Origin: Lentimicrobiaceae bacterium
Lineage (GTDB): Bacteria; Bacteroidota; Bacteroidia; Bacteroidales; JAGNHN01
Direction of reading: 5' to 3'
Assembly: GCA_018001695.1 (NCBI GenBank)
Contig: JAGNHN010000028.1
Location: 1-47,274 of the forward strand
DNA: 47,274 bases
Position 1 is the stretch's first letter, and the number at the start of each line of letters is the position of its first letter. The notes under the pieces were generated by a model. That model was not told the origin of the DNA. It was given only the letters and a program-made list of their open reading frames with translations, and did not search any database. A program made the position numbers and the translations under genes. Of this stretch, positions 37,125 to 46,057 are shown in pieces.

Positions 37125-38222
37125 GTGGATATCCGGGGAATACTGTTATTTCCATTTGCCTTGATATACGGGCTGGTAATCAGGATCAGGAACGGGTTGT
37201 TTCATATCCGGATAATACCGTCGCATCGTTTTCCCATGCCTGTCATCTGCATTGGCAATCTGAGCGTGGGGGGTACCGGTAAGACACCGCATGTCGAATA
37301 CCTCATCCGCCTGTTGCAGTCACGGTGCAGTATTGCCACCCTCAGCCGGGGATACGGAAGAAAAACAAGGGGATTTCTGGTGGCCCATGCCGGATCGGAT
37401 TATTACAGCATTGGCGACGAGCCTCTTCAATACAGTCATAAATTTGATAACATTATTGTTGCTGTTGACGAACAGCGTGTAAGGGGGATTCGCCGGCTGA
37501 TGCATGATTACCCTTTGCTGGACGTTATTATTATGGATGATGGGTTCCAGCACCGGCGAGTCAGGCCGGGATTGTCCATCCTGCTATCCGACTATCACAA
37601 CCTTTATCTGCATGATTACCTGTTACCGGCGGGGAACTTGCGTGAACCTGCATCTGGCGCCGGCCGGGCAGATGTAATCATCATCACCAAGACACCTAAA
37701 ATATTTTCTCCCATAACGCGCCGCCACATTCTGGATGAAATACGTCCGAAACCCGGGCAGGAAGTTCTATTCTCTTACATAGATTATGATAAGCCTGTAC
37801 CCCTTACACCTGCTGCGAGGCAGGGCAGCCAGAACAGGTACACCCATATTTTCCTCCTGGCCGGGATTGCCAATCCCTATCCTTTGAAAGACCATCTTGA
37901 CCGGCTATGTGACGAAGTCATCACCTGGCAGTTTCCCGATCATCATCCGTATTCTGAAAAGGACATCATGGTGATCCGTCAGCAGTTTCAGGATCATTAC
38001 AGCCGGAGCAAGATCATCTATACGACGGAGAAGGATGCCATGCGGCTGCGCCATGCAAATCTCTTATCTTTGCTCGACGATGTGCCGGTGGCCTATGTCC
38101 CTATCAGGGTGGCTTTTCATAACGGTGATGCCGAGCGCTTCGATAAACTAGTGTTGAATTATGTGGAAAGAGATTCAAGAAGCGGTAGCTTTCATACAAC
38201 AGAAGACCAGCATCCGGCCTGA
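37125..38222 (+). CDS. lpxK: Tetraacyldisaccharide 4'-kinase
   Basis: A 365-residue inner-membrane-associated kinase that phosphorylates the lipid A precursor at the 4' position. The N-terminal hydrophobic helix is followed by the P-loop GNLSVGGTGKT (44-54), which is diagnostic, and by DDGFQHRR. The start is a GTG at 37125; the helix that follows aligns with the usual N terminus and no in-frame ATG precedes it. The C-terminal 20 residues overlap the purine nucleoside phosphorylase gene in another frame. The preceding 240 bp hold no gene. Confidence 0.92.
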   Translation: MDIRGILLFPFALIYGLVIRIRNGLFHIRIIPSHRFPMPVICIGNLSVGGTGKTPHVEYLIRLLQSRCSIATLSRGYGRKTRGFLVAHAGSDYYSIGDEPLQYSHKFDNIIVAVDEQRVRGIRRLMHDYPLLDVIIMDDGFQHRRVRPGLSILLSDYHNLYLHDYLLPAGNLREPASGAGRADVIIITKTPKIFSPITRRHILDEIRPKPGQEVLFSYIDYDKPVPLTPAARQGSQNRYTHIFLLAGIANPYPLKDHLDRLCDEVITWQFPDHHPYSEKDIMVIRQQFQDHYSRSKIIYTTEKDAMRLRHANLLSLLDDVPVAYVPIRVAFHNGDAERFDKLVLNYVERDSRSGSFHTTEDQHPA

Positions 38223-38973
38223 GGCCGGCATTGTGCTGGGAACCGGACTGGGAGATTTTGTAGAAGAGATTCAGATCACCGAGAGCCTTCATTACCAAGA
38301 TATACCGCATTTCCCTGTATCCACTGTGAAGGGGCATGCCGGAAAATTCCTGTTTGGCCATATCGGCAAGCGTCCGGTTGTGGCCATGCAGGGTCGATTT
38401 CATTTTTATGAAGGATATACCTTGCAGGAAGTTAGTTTTCCCATCCGTGTTATGCGGTTCCTCGGGGCAGACACCCTGTTTCTCTCAAACGCCAGCGGTG
38501 GTGTCAATCCTGATTTCAAGGTTGGGGATTTGATGATCATCAGGGATCACATCAACCTCATGGGCACCAACCCTCTACTTGGGAAAAATGAGGATGAACT
38601 CGGGCCCCGGTTCCCGGACATGAGCGCTGCCTATGACAGGCAATTGATTAATAAGGCAATGGAAGTTGCTGCCAAAGCAGGTCTTAGTGTGCAGCAAGGT
38701 GTGTATGCAGCTGTCACCGGGCCTGTGTATGAAACACCAGCAGAATACCGTTATATCAGGATCATCGGCGCTGATGCCGTTGGTATGTCCACTGTACCTG
38801 AAACCATCGTTGCCCGTCACATGGATATGCGCGTGTTTGCTATCTCCGTCATCACCGACCTGGGCCTGGAGGGCCACATCCAGCAGATCACGCATGATGA
38901 GGTCATCCGCGAAGCCAGGGCCGCAGAGCCAAGACTGGCCCGCATCATCAAAGACCTGATACTTGCTTATTAG
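38161..38973 (+). CDS. Purine nucleoside phosphorylase
   Basis: A 270-residue trimeric-type PNP that splits inosine and guanosine with phosphate. Motifs are GIVLGTGLGDF, HAGKFLFG, MQGRFHFYEGY, SNASGGVNP and GADAVGMSTVPE. The ATG at 38161 gives the standard N-terminal helix of the family, so the 62-nt overlap with lpxK is probably real. The thioredoxin-fold lipoprotein gene starts five bases after the stop. Confidence 0.93.
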   Translation: MWKEIQEAVAFIQQKTSIRPEAGIVLGTGLGDFVEEIQITESLHYQDIPHFPVSTVKGHAGKFLFGHIGKRPVVAMQGRFHFYEGYTLQEVSFPIRVMRFLGADTLFLSNASGGVNPDFKVGDLMIIRDHINLMGTNPLLGKNEDELGPRFPDMSAAYDRQLINKAMEVAAKAGLSVQQGVYAAVTGPVYETPAEYRYIRIIGADAVGMSTVPETIVARHMDMRVFAISVITDLGLEGHIQQITHDEVIREARAAEPRLARIIKDLILAY

Positions 38974-38978
38974 GAAAT

Positions 38979-40142
38979 ATGTACCGGATTACCTGGCTAA
39001 TTGCACTTCTTTTCATGGCTGTGGCTTCCTGCCAGCAGAGACCTGATGCCTATCATGCCCGCATTCAGGGCCACATCGAAGATGGACAAGGTAAATGGAT
39101 ATTTCTGGAGGAATTGCTGATCAGGGAACGCATCCCAAAGGATTCCACCCTCCTGGGCAAGGATGGGAAATTCCAGTTCCTGATTGATACAGAATCCCCT
39201 GGATTTTACCTTATCCGGGTAGGTAGCGGATTTCCCATAAGCCTGGTTATATCTCCCGGGGATGACGTCACCCTGAAATCCAATCCTGACATGGATCCCA
39301 ATTATATGGAGATCAGTGGTTCAGGCATCAATGAGGTGATGCTGGAATACCTGAAAAGAAGGAAACTGGCTGAAGCTCAGGTTGACAGCCTTACTCTGAT
39401 GTTCAGGGAGACGAGCGGCAGTGTGGATTTCCTGGAAAGAAAGCAAGAGCTCGACTCAGCTTATGCCTCCCTCTTCCATTCACACAAGACGTGGCTGACG
39501 GAAAGAATCATAGAGAATGACACTTCGATTCTGGGCTTATTTCTTATCAATCAACGACTTGGAAGAGATTTGATTTTCCCTGAAGCTGCTTCCTTGCCCC
39601 TCTTTCAGCACCTGGACAGCTCATTATATCAGCGATACCCAAACAATATCCATGCTACAGATCATCATGACAGGGTTAAAGTACTGCAGCGCAAGGCATA
39701 TGACCGGCAGCTCGCCCTTGAACGGCTGCAGCCGGGGAAGCCTGCACCTGACTTCATCCTGCCCGACAGCAGTATGAAGCAGATCGCCCTTCAACATTAT
39801 CTGGGAAGGAATGTATTGTTATACTTCTGGGCTGGTGAATGCGGCCCATGCCGGATGCTAAACGGTGAACTGCCTGCCATTCTGCGTCCTTATCCGCAGC
39901 TTCAGTTGATCACCATTGCGATGGATATACATGTCCAGCTCTGGAAGGGAGCTCTCAGGCTGGATGCCTTACCCGGTGTCCATCTCTCTGATCTGCAAGG
40001 GCCTGGATCACCGTTGCAAACATTGTATATTAACGATCGCAACCTTCCGCTGTTTTTCCTGATCGATAAGGAGGGCCGGCTCCTGGAAAGTGTGGAGGAC
40101 CCATCAAGGCTCAAAGAAACCCTTGAGCGTCATCTTCGCTGA
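38979..40142 (+). CDS. Thioredoxin-fold lipoprotein with DUF4369-like N terminus
   Basis: A 387-residue lipoprotein (lipobox AVASC, Cys18). The N-terminal part has the DUF4369-like beta pattern (ARIQGHIEDGQGKWIFLEE). The C-terminal part is a TlpA/ResA-like thioredoxin domain with the redox motif CGPC at 288-291. It probably acts in the periplasm as a thiol-disulfide reductase or oxidase. The partner is unknown. It lies in the lpxK-to-lpxH operon. Confidence 0.88.
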   Translation: MYRITWLIALLFMAVASCQQRPDAYHARIQGHIEDGQGKWIFLEELLIRERIPKDSTLLGKDGKFQFLIDTESPGFYLIRVGSGFPISLVISPGDDVTLKSNPDMDPNYMEISGSGINEVMLEYLKRRKLAEAQVDSLTLMFRETSGSVDFLERKQELDSAYASLFHSHKTWLTERIIENDTSILGLFLINQRLGRDLIFPEAASLPLFQHLDSSLYQRYPNNIHATDHHDRVKVLQRKAYDRQLALERLQPGKPAPDFILPDSSMKQIALQHYLGRNVLLYFWAGECGPCRMLNGELPAILRPYPQLQLITIAMDIHVQLWKGALRLDALPGVHLSDLQGPGSPLQTLYINDRNLPLFFLIDKEGRLLESVEDPSRLKETLERHLR

Positions 40143-40186
40143 GCTGCGCATCGCTCGTTTCGGTATATTTGTCCGGTTCATCAGAT

Positions 40187-40960
40187 ATGACATCCTCCTC
40201 GACAAAAAAATATTACTTCGCTTCCGACTTTCATTTCGGGATTCCGGACCGGCTTGCAAGCAAGGAAAGGGAAGACCTGTTTATCGCCTGGCTAAAGGAA
40301 ATCAAGGATGATGCCACCGCCATTTTCCTGATGGGTGACCTGTTCGACTTCTGGTTTGAATATCGCACGGTGGTTCCCAAAGGCTACGTTCGCCTGCTAT
40401 CCGCTTTGGAAGAAATGACGCGGGCCGGAATTCCTGTTCATCTGTTCAGGGGCAATCATGACATCTGGGCCTTCGATTACCTGACAGAGGAAGTAGGCAT
40501 ACAGCTTCACCGGAAGCCAGAGATCATGCAACTGTTTCATACGACTTTCTATCTGGCTCATGGAGATGGACTTGGACCTGGTGACCATGGATATAAGCTA
40601 CTCAGGCGTGTATTTGAATGCCGGCTTTGCCAGTGGCTATTCAGATGGCTGCATCCGGACCTTGGAACCCGCCTGGGACTGTATTTCAGTCGCAGGAGCA
40701 GATTGGCCAACATCACAAGAGAAGGCCGGAAAGATGCCGCGACCCGGCCACAGGACGAAATGCTCGTGCATTATGCCAGGGGTATAGCTTCAGCATATCC
40801 TGATGTTCAGTATTTTGTATTCGGGCACAGGCACACACCCTTTATTCATCCATTGAATGATAACGCCAGCGTGGTGTTACTGGGAGACTGGCTGACACAC
40901 TACTCCTACCTGAGTTTTGATGGGGGTCAGGTGAGACAGCATTACTATAAACCTAAATAA
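40187..40960 (+). CDS. lpxH: UDP-2,3-diacylglucosamine diphosphatase, LpxH type
   Basis: A 257-residue calcineurin-like metallophosphoesterase. The metal ligands are seen in SDFHFG, MGDLFDFWFEY, RGNHD, AHGDGLGPGD and FGHRHTP. The reaction expected is hydrolysis of UDP-diacylglucosamine to lipid X in lipid A synthesis, which fits its presence in an operon with lpxK. A TTG start at 40169 is possible but the ATG at 40187 gives the better N terminus. It converges on gapA with a four-base gap. Confidence 0.88.
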   Translation: MTSSSTKKYYFASDFHFGIPDRLASKEREDLFIAWLKEIKDDATAIFLMGDLFDFWFEYRTVVPKGYVRLLSALEEMTRAGIPVHLFRGNHDIWAFDYLTEEVGIQLHRKPEIMQLFHTTFYLAHGDGLGPGDHGYKLLRRVFECRLCQWLFRWLHPDLGTRLGLYFSRRSRLANITREGRKDAATRPQDEMLVHYARGIASAYPDVQYFVFGHRHTPFIHPLNDNASVVLLGDWLTHYSYLSFDGGQVRQHYYKPK

Positions 40961-40964
40961 GGGC

Positions 40965-41978
40965 TCAACAGAATTTCCTGATCAGGTCAACCAGGCGGGC
41001 GGCATAACCCATCTCATTGTCATACCAGGCCACAACCTTCACAAGCTTGTAGCGGTCACCCAGGACAGCGGTAAGTCCGGCATCAAATACCGAAGAATGT
41101 TTGTTTCCGATGATATCCACGCTCACGACGGGGTCTTCGGTGTATTCGAGTATCCCCTTCATGGGGCCTTCGGCAGCTATCCTGAATGCCTCGTTGATTT
41201 CCGGCACGCTGGTCGATCTCGAAAGGGTGCAGGTCAGGTCGGTGAGAGATCCATCCGGAACAGGGACACGGATACCGGCACCACCCAGATTGTTCATCAG
41301 GTGCGGGAAGATGCGTGTTGCCGCTTTGGCTGCTCCTGTGGTGGTAGGTATGATGGAGACAGCAGCAGCACGGGCACGGCGCAGGTCCTTGTCATGGGGT
41401 CCATCCATGAGGTTCTGATCCCGTGTATAGGAATGCACCGTCGTGATGAAACCCTTTTCAATTCCCCAGTTATCATCCAGTATCTTGATTAAAGGTGCCA
41501 CGCAGTTCGTGGTGCAGGAAGCGTTGGAAATGATGGTGTCGTTACGGTCGATGATGTGATCATTGACACCAAGGACGATGTATTTGACATCATCTTTTTC
41601 TCCTTTGGCGGGCGCCGAAATTACGACTTTGCGCGCACCTGCCTGAAGGTGGGCTGATGCTGCACGGCGATCCAGAAAGCGGCCGGTAGATTCCAGCACG
41701 ACATCAACACCTATCCGGCCCCATGGAAGCAAGGCAGGATCTTCATCGCGGCAAACCCGGATAAAGTGTCCATCTATCTGAATACCATCCTTTTCCGAAT
41801 TTACTTTGCCCTGATATTTTCCCTGAATACTGTCGTATTTAAATAGATGGGCAAGGGTTACAGGATCAGTGAGATCGTTCACGGCGACCACTTCCATATC
41901 CTTCTCTGCCAGTACGTTTCTCAGAAAAACCCGGCCAATCCTTCCAAATCCATTGATGGCAATGCGTATCTTTTCCAT
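40965..41978 (-). CDS. gapA: Glyceraldehyde-3-phosphate dehydrogenase, type I
   Basis: A 337-residue glycolytic enzyme. The N-terminal NAD-binding motif is INGFGRIGR, with N34-D35 favouring NAD over NADP. The active-site segment SNASCTTNC contains catalytic C155. The C terminus WYDNEMGYAARLVDLI is conserved. A TACTTTTG box is found 21 nt upstream, so it is expressed on its own despite the adhesin-like gene 59 nt upstream on the same strand. Confidence 0.96.
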   Translation of the reverse strand: MEKIRIAINGFGRIGRVFLRNVLAEKDMEVVAVNDLTDPVTLAHLFKYDSIQGKYQGKVNSEKDGIQIDGHFIRVCRDEDPALLPWGRIGVDVVLESTGRFLDRRAASAHLQAGARKVVISAPAKGEKDDVKYIVLGVNDHIIDRNDTIISNASCTTNCVAPLIKILDDNWGIEKGFITTVHSYTRDQNLMDGPHDKDLRRARAAAVSIIPTTTGAAKAATRIFPHLMNNLGGAGIRVPVPDGSLTDLTCTLSRSTSVPEINEAFRIAAEGPMKGILEYTEDPVVSVDIIGNKHSSVFDAGLTAVLGDRYKLVKVVAWYDNEMGYAARLVDLIRKFC

Positions 41979-41998
41979 GATCCCTGCATTTCAGGATT

Positions 41999-42006
41999 CA
42001 AAAGTA
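41999..42006 (-). promoter_or_regulatory. Bacteroidota -7 box for gapA
   Basis: The minus strand reads TACTTTTG, matching TAnnTTTG, about 20 nt before the gapA ATG. Confidence 0.55.
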
Positions 42007-42037
42007 CAACAATCCGGAAAAGGGAATTGCTTCGGAA

Positions 42038-44926
42038 TTACCGCATCAGCATCACATGCGAATACCGGCTTTGCCTGAGACCATGCACATCCGTAAAGAG
42101 AATGACGCAGGCGTAGCTTCCAACCGGTGCCTGCGTACCATTGAAGGTACCATCCCAACCCTGATCAATATCGGTACTTTCGAACACCATTTGTCCCCAA
42201 CGGTTGAAGATGCGCATGGTATAATCATGAACATTCAGACCGGCGACCCTGAAGACATCATTCATATTATCTCCATCAGGTGTAAAAGCATTGGGAATGT
42301 AGAAAGTATAATCAGGGCGGACAAAGATGGTATCTATGACCGTATCACGGCAGCCCAGGTCGCTGAGAACGGCAAGCCAGACCTGAAAATGCCCGGTATC
42401 GGCGTATTGGTGATGAAAGTCGGGAACGAAATAGGACGTACCATCACCGGTTTCCCAGTACCATTCCACCACATTGCCCGCCGAACGGTCAAAGAACTTA
42501 ACCAAAGGGCTGAACTCGGACGGCAATTTTGGGGAATAGGCAAATTCTGCCACAGGAACAGGATAGACATGTACAAGGTTGACGGCAGTGTATTGGCCGG
42601 TACATCCATTCGGATTGGTAACCAACAACTGCACATTGTATTTACCCGCCTCGGTGTAAGTAAAGACAGGGTTTGGCATTGCGGATTCCCCGCCATTACC
42701 AAATTTCCAGCGGAAGGTAGCACCAGGCTCCACATTGCTGGCATTATGTGTGAAGCTCACTGCGAGTGGCGGGCAGCCTTCTGTATTCAGGGCTGAAAAG
42801 TCTACGTCAGGATGGGGCTGTACGAAGATCCCGTGTTGCGTCAGCGTGCTTACACAGCCATTGCTTTCGACGATCAGACTCACTGTCAGGGTATCGGCAT
42901 CATTCCAGCTAACAGAATACGGACCCGGTCCGGAGCCCGTGGCCGCACCTCCTGCAAAATCCCAGTTGAATCCGGCGCTGGTCCCGGCAGACCCTGCGAA
43001 TACGATATTTGTGGGTTCGCCGATACAGAGCATGGAATCAGAGACAAGGAAATCGGAGGTGGGTACCGGTTTTACGGTGATGGTGACTGTCTGGGTGCTG
43101 AGGCAGCCGTGCACATCCGTACCCACGGCCGTATAGACGGTTGTCTGAGCCGGGCTGACATGGAGGGTAGCTGCTGTGGTCTGACCTGCCAGTCCCGGAT
43201 CAGCAGGGCTGGCTGTCCATGCCCATGTATGCGCACCAACAGCTTGGATGACAGCTGTATCGCCCGGGCAAATGGCCGAAGGTGTTGGTGTTAAGGTGAT
43301 GGAAGGCAGGGGGTATACGGTAACCCTCACCGTATCATAACCCACGCAGAGGTTGCTGGCGGTTACGATATAGTCTGTAGTTACCGTGGGACTCACTATG
43401 ATATCTGGTGTAACTGCACCGTTACTCCATTGGTAGGTTAATCCGCCTGTTGCAGAGAGCTGTATGCTTTCCCCCAGGCAGATGGAGGTATCCGGTCCGG
43501 CATCGACATTTAGGGGCAGAACTTCGACCAGCACGCTGTCGATGGCGGTAAACTGGCAGGCATCGGTAATTTCAATGACATAGGTATGTGTGGCGGCGGG
43601 GATCAGGCTTACATCTTTTGTAAGTCCAACGCCAGTTGTATCATGCCGCCATTCATAGTTAAACGGCCCGTGGCCCCCACCTTCGTCCACCCAAAGGTGC
43701 ATGGTGTCGCCACAATGCAGGGTGGTGTCATTGGGCAGGCTGAGCGCCATAAACTCATAATCCACAATATCCACATAAAAAGTATCATACTCTCCGGTGA
43801 TGAAGGAACAGCGACTGGTAGGCACAACGAGCATCACAGTTTCATTCCCTTCTGTGATACCGTCAGCAATCGGGGCGATGACGATGGCAGCCGAGTCGGC
43901 ACCGGCCGGAACCTGCAAAGCGGTTGGGATCCAGGTATAATCAACACCGTTGGTTGCCGTTCCACTGATTTGCTGGAGATTGATGACAAGGGTATCTGTG
44001 AGCGGAACACCAAATTTAAACTTGATCACCGCTTCCGTACAGCCTTCGATGGCTGTCAGACTGGTGGCCGGTGTTCCATTGGGATTTTGGTAAGCGATGC
44101 TGGTGGTGATACCCCCGCTGGAGAAACTGCCACCCTCCAGGAAAACGCCGGAATCATAGATAAAGTCACCGGCGTCGGCTACGCCAATGCGGATGTGATA
44201 CTGTGTGCAAGGCATGACATGCGCCCATGAAGTAAGCACCGTCGTAAATCCATCATATTGAAGGGTTGCTCCTGTGTTGGCCACATAAAACTGGGAATAT
44301 GATAAGTGGTTAACGTTATCAATAGTCACCGGTGTATTGGGTGGGGCCGGAGGGGAAGGGATAAGGGCGATGTTCTTATTGTTGTAGTTCAGCCAGGTCA
44401 CAGGGTCGAGGCCCGTGATAAAGAAACCAAAGACGTCGTTGAAAGCGGAGTTAACATATTCAGGATATTCCTCCGAACCAAACACCCAGCGAAACCGGAC
44501 TGTATCATGCTCAGGCATAAAGTCGAAGGAAAGAACACAGGCATCATTTACAGAATAGCCAGGTATCAAGGTCTGCAGTAAAGGATCTCCTGGAAAGCCA
44601 TTGCTAGCACCTGCTCCACCAAGGTTATTCGGACCGGGAACGATATTGATGCTTCCTGAGGTCAGGATGAGGCCATCGGTCAGGCCCAGGTTGGTGGTGG
44701 CGCCGTTCTGGAACGACCCGATGGCCAGATGGGTAAGCGGTGCAGCGCTATTGTTCACCTTCACATTGCTGACGGTCACCCCCTGGCCCAGCAGCACATT
44801 CTTGACCAATTGCTCCGGGGTGATTCCCACGGCGCTGTTCATCTGGATTTGGGCATTCACGGGCCACAGCAGGAAAATACCAAGGAGCATCCCTGCGGCA
44901 GCAGCATTATATCTGAATTTGATCAT
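42038..44926 (-). CDS. T9SS type B secreted adhesin-like protein with choice-of-anchor L and PKD domains
   Basis: A 962-residue secreted protein. A signal peptide ends near residue 25 (WPVNA before QIQ). Residues about 30-260 fit the choice-of-anchor L domain (VFGSEEYPEYVNSAFNDVFG). A Calx-beta-like region (about 290-395), Ig-like repeats and two PKD domains (WKFGNGG and WETGDGT) follow. The last 90 residues are the gliding-motility-type C-terminal domain (YIPNAFTPDGDNMNDVFRV, IFNRWGQMVFES, GWDGTFNG), the type B sorting signal for the type IX secretion system. The protein is expected on the surface or outside the cell, possibly as an adhesin. No T9SS core genes are in the window. Confidence 0.9.
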   Translation of the reverse strand: MIKFRYNAAAAGMLLGIFLLWPVNAQIQMNSAVGITPEQLVKNVLLGQGVTVSNVKVNNSAAPLTHLAIGSFQNGATTNLGLTDGLILTSGSINIVPGPNNLGGAGASNGFPGDPLLQTLIPGYSVNDACVLSFDFMPEHDTVRFRWVFGSEEYPEYVNSAFNDVFGFFITGLDPVTWLNYNNKNIALIPSPPAPPNTPVTIDNVNHLSYSQFYVANTGATLQYDGFTTVLTSWAHVMPCTQYHIRIGVADAGDFIYDSGVFLEGGSFSSGGITTSIAYQNPNGTPATSLTAIEGCTEAVIKFKFGVPLTDTLVINLQQISGTATNGVDYTWIPTALQVPAGADSAAIVIAPIADGITEGNETVMLVVPTSRCSFITGEYDTFYVDIVDYEFMALSLPNDTTLHCGDTMHLWVDEGGGHGPFNYEWRHDTTGVGLTKDVSLIPAATHTYVIEITDACQFTAIDSVLVEVLPLNVDAGPDTSICLGESIQLSATGGLTYQWSNGAVTPDIIVSPTVTTDYIVTASNLCVGYDTVRVTVYPLPSITLTPTPSAICPGDTAVIQAVGAHTWAWTASPADPGLAGQTTAATLHVSPAQTTVYTAVGTDVHGCLSTQTVTITVKPVPTSDFLVSDSMLCIGEPTNIVFAGSAGTSAGFNWDFAGGAATGSGPGPYSVSWNDADTLTVSLIVESNGCVSTLTQHGIFVQPHPDVDFSALNTEGCPPLAVSFTHNASNVEPGATFRWKFGNGGESAMPNPVFTYTEAGKYNVQLLVTNPNGCTGQYTAVNLVHVYPVPVAEFAYSPKLPSEFSPLVKFFDRSAGNVVEWYWETGDGTSYFVPDFHHQYADTGHFQVWLAVLSDLGCRDTVIDTIFVRPDYTFYIPNAFTPDGDNMNDVFRVAGLNVHDYTMRIFNRWGQMVFESTDIDQGWDGTFNGTQAPVGSYACVILFTDVHGLRQSRYSHVMLMR

Positions 44927-45078
44927 ACAGAAACAGGTCTTGTCAGTGTGTCTGAATCAGGGCATTAAATGTATGATAAAATCCAACACCCTGCTATCGG
45001 ACGAGCTTACTTTCCATAAAGACACAATATGCCGCTCAGATGGTGCCCGGGCAGATGATCGCGATAAGACTCTGGTGG

Positions 45079-45669
45079 TTATCCATCCAGGGCCGATAAA
45101 AACTGCTCCTTCATTAAGCGCTGGAATTCAGGATAATCCATGGGTATTCTGCGATTGAGATAAAAGACCAGCAGGCCCGCAGCCAGATAGCTAAGCTGGG
45201 TCTGCATCCGGGATGCTTCCTGTTCCGTCCATGTTCCGGCAGCAACCCCATTTTGCCAGTCTGCTGCACAAAGTTGTGCCGGGAAATCGTAGATGATACG
45301 GCTGGTGGATAGCCTGCCTTCGATCCCGTTGTATTTTTCCAGGTAAAACAGGTCAAACACACCTGGATATTCAAGAAAATAATTGGCATAGGCCATCATC
45401 CTGGCCAGGATGCGCTCCTTGTCCCCTACCACGGCCCCTGCCCTTTCCTCCACAAACGCCTGGCATTCCTGCTGAAAGTCCAATACACATTCAAAGACCA
45501 AGTCCCGGATATCCTTGAAATAGTTGTACAAGGTGGCATAGGAATAACCCGCCCTGTCGGCGATATTCCTGACGCTGATGGCCTTGAACCCTTCTCCTTT
45601 GAGAATCTCACGCGTTGCTTCGATAAAATACCGCCGCATGCGCTGCTCCTGAATTGCTTTCTTGTCCAT
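45079..45669 (-). CDS. TetR/AcrR-family transcriptional regulator
   Basis: A 196-residue regulator. The N-terminal helix-turn-helix (AISVRNIADRAGYSYATLYNYF, about residues 25-48) is classic TetR. The C-terminal ligand domain is not specific. No efflux pump or other obvious target is next to it. It probably regulates its own gene: a perfect 13-nt palindrome sits just upstream of its -7 box. Confidence 0.92.
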   Translation of the reverse strand: MDKKAIQEQRMRRYFIEATREILKGEGFKAISVRNIADRAGYSYATLYNYFKDIRDLVFECVLDFQQECQAFVEERAGAVVGDKERILARMMAYANYFLEYPGVFDLFYLEKYNGIEGRLSTSRIIYDFPAQLCAADWQNGVAAGTWTEQEASRMQTQLSYLAAGLLVFYLNRRIPMDYPEFQRLMKEQFLSALDG

Positions 45670-45689
45670 TGTTCATATTTTTAACACTG

Positions 45690-45711
45690 CAAATATATTT
45701 AACATTGTTAA
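45690..45711 (-). promoter_or_regulatory. TetR-gene promoter with overlapping palindromic operator
   Basis: The -7 box TATATTTG occupies 45690-45697 on the minus strand. Immediately upstream, TTAACA-T-TGTTAA (45699-45711) is a perfect palindrome in the spacer between the -7 box and the expected -33 position. A TetR dimer bound there would block transcription. Confidence 0.6.
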
Positions 45712-45990
45712 TATTGTGTAAGATTTTTTGAAAAAGAATACTTTCTCACCGGACCAGGACGGAAAGCAACGATCCGGGCAAGCAGCTCATAGTGGCCAGC
45801 AAGGAACTCTCCTGGTGCAGTATCCGGTATTGTGCGCCGGAAGCGCACGCTCTACCTAACTTTGATCAGGAGTAACACTAAACCATTAGGCTAATGAAAG
45901 CATACCGGTTTACCGCGGGTCGGGATCGTAACTACAAACAAACATCATGGATAGATTCGAACACTTTCTTTACAGATTTATTCCTTAATG
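45712..45990. other. GC-rich intergenic block with several inverted repeats
   Basis: This block is GC-rich compared with the AT-rich DNA on both sides. It holds a hairpin GTGCGC/GCGCAC with a CGGAA loop (45832-45848), enclosed by CTCCTG (45809-45814) and CAGGAG (45867-45872), plus CCGGA/TCCGG pairs near 45751 and 45770. A 46-codon frame without a good start crosses it and ends at the TAA near 45873. It could be a small structured RNA or a gene remnant; neither is proven. Confidence 0.4.
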
Positions 45991-46023
45991 TATAAATTCT
46001 GTCGATTTCTATACAAAAGACAT

Positions 46024-46055
46024 TATATTTGTAAAGAAATTTAAAAATACTTTAC
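46024..46055 (+). promoter_or_regulatory. Fic-gene promoter box and palindromic operator candidate
   Basis: TATATTTG (46024-46031) matches the -7 consensus. GTAAAG (46031-46036) and CTTTAC (46050-46055) form an inverted repeat spaced by 13 nt that covers the transcription start region up to two bases before the ATG. Another copy of the TTTACAGAT motif around the start lies about 80 nt upstream. The arrangement suggests repression, possibly by the Fic protein's own winged-helix domain. Confidence 0.5.
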
Positions 46056-46057
46056 AG

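Noticed and set aside
42056-42796. A 246-codon plus-strand frame antisense to the T9SS adhesin-like gene
   Set aside because: It overlaps the well-supported C-terminal PKD and sorting domains and has no recognisable motif.
45755-45790. Signal recognition particle RNA
   Set aside because: The CCAG...AGCA words and a GGAA loop are present, but the short stem that must close the GGAA loop is missing and the flanks do not form the long SRP hairpin.
45809-45872. A tRNA gene on the minus strand
   Set aside because: A 17-nt arm of anticodon-arm size (CTTCCGG loop) and a six-base end stem exist, but there is no T arm with TTCGA, the D arm does not pair, and the total is only 64 nt.
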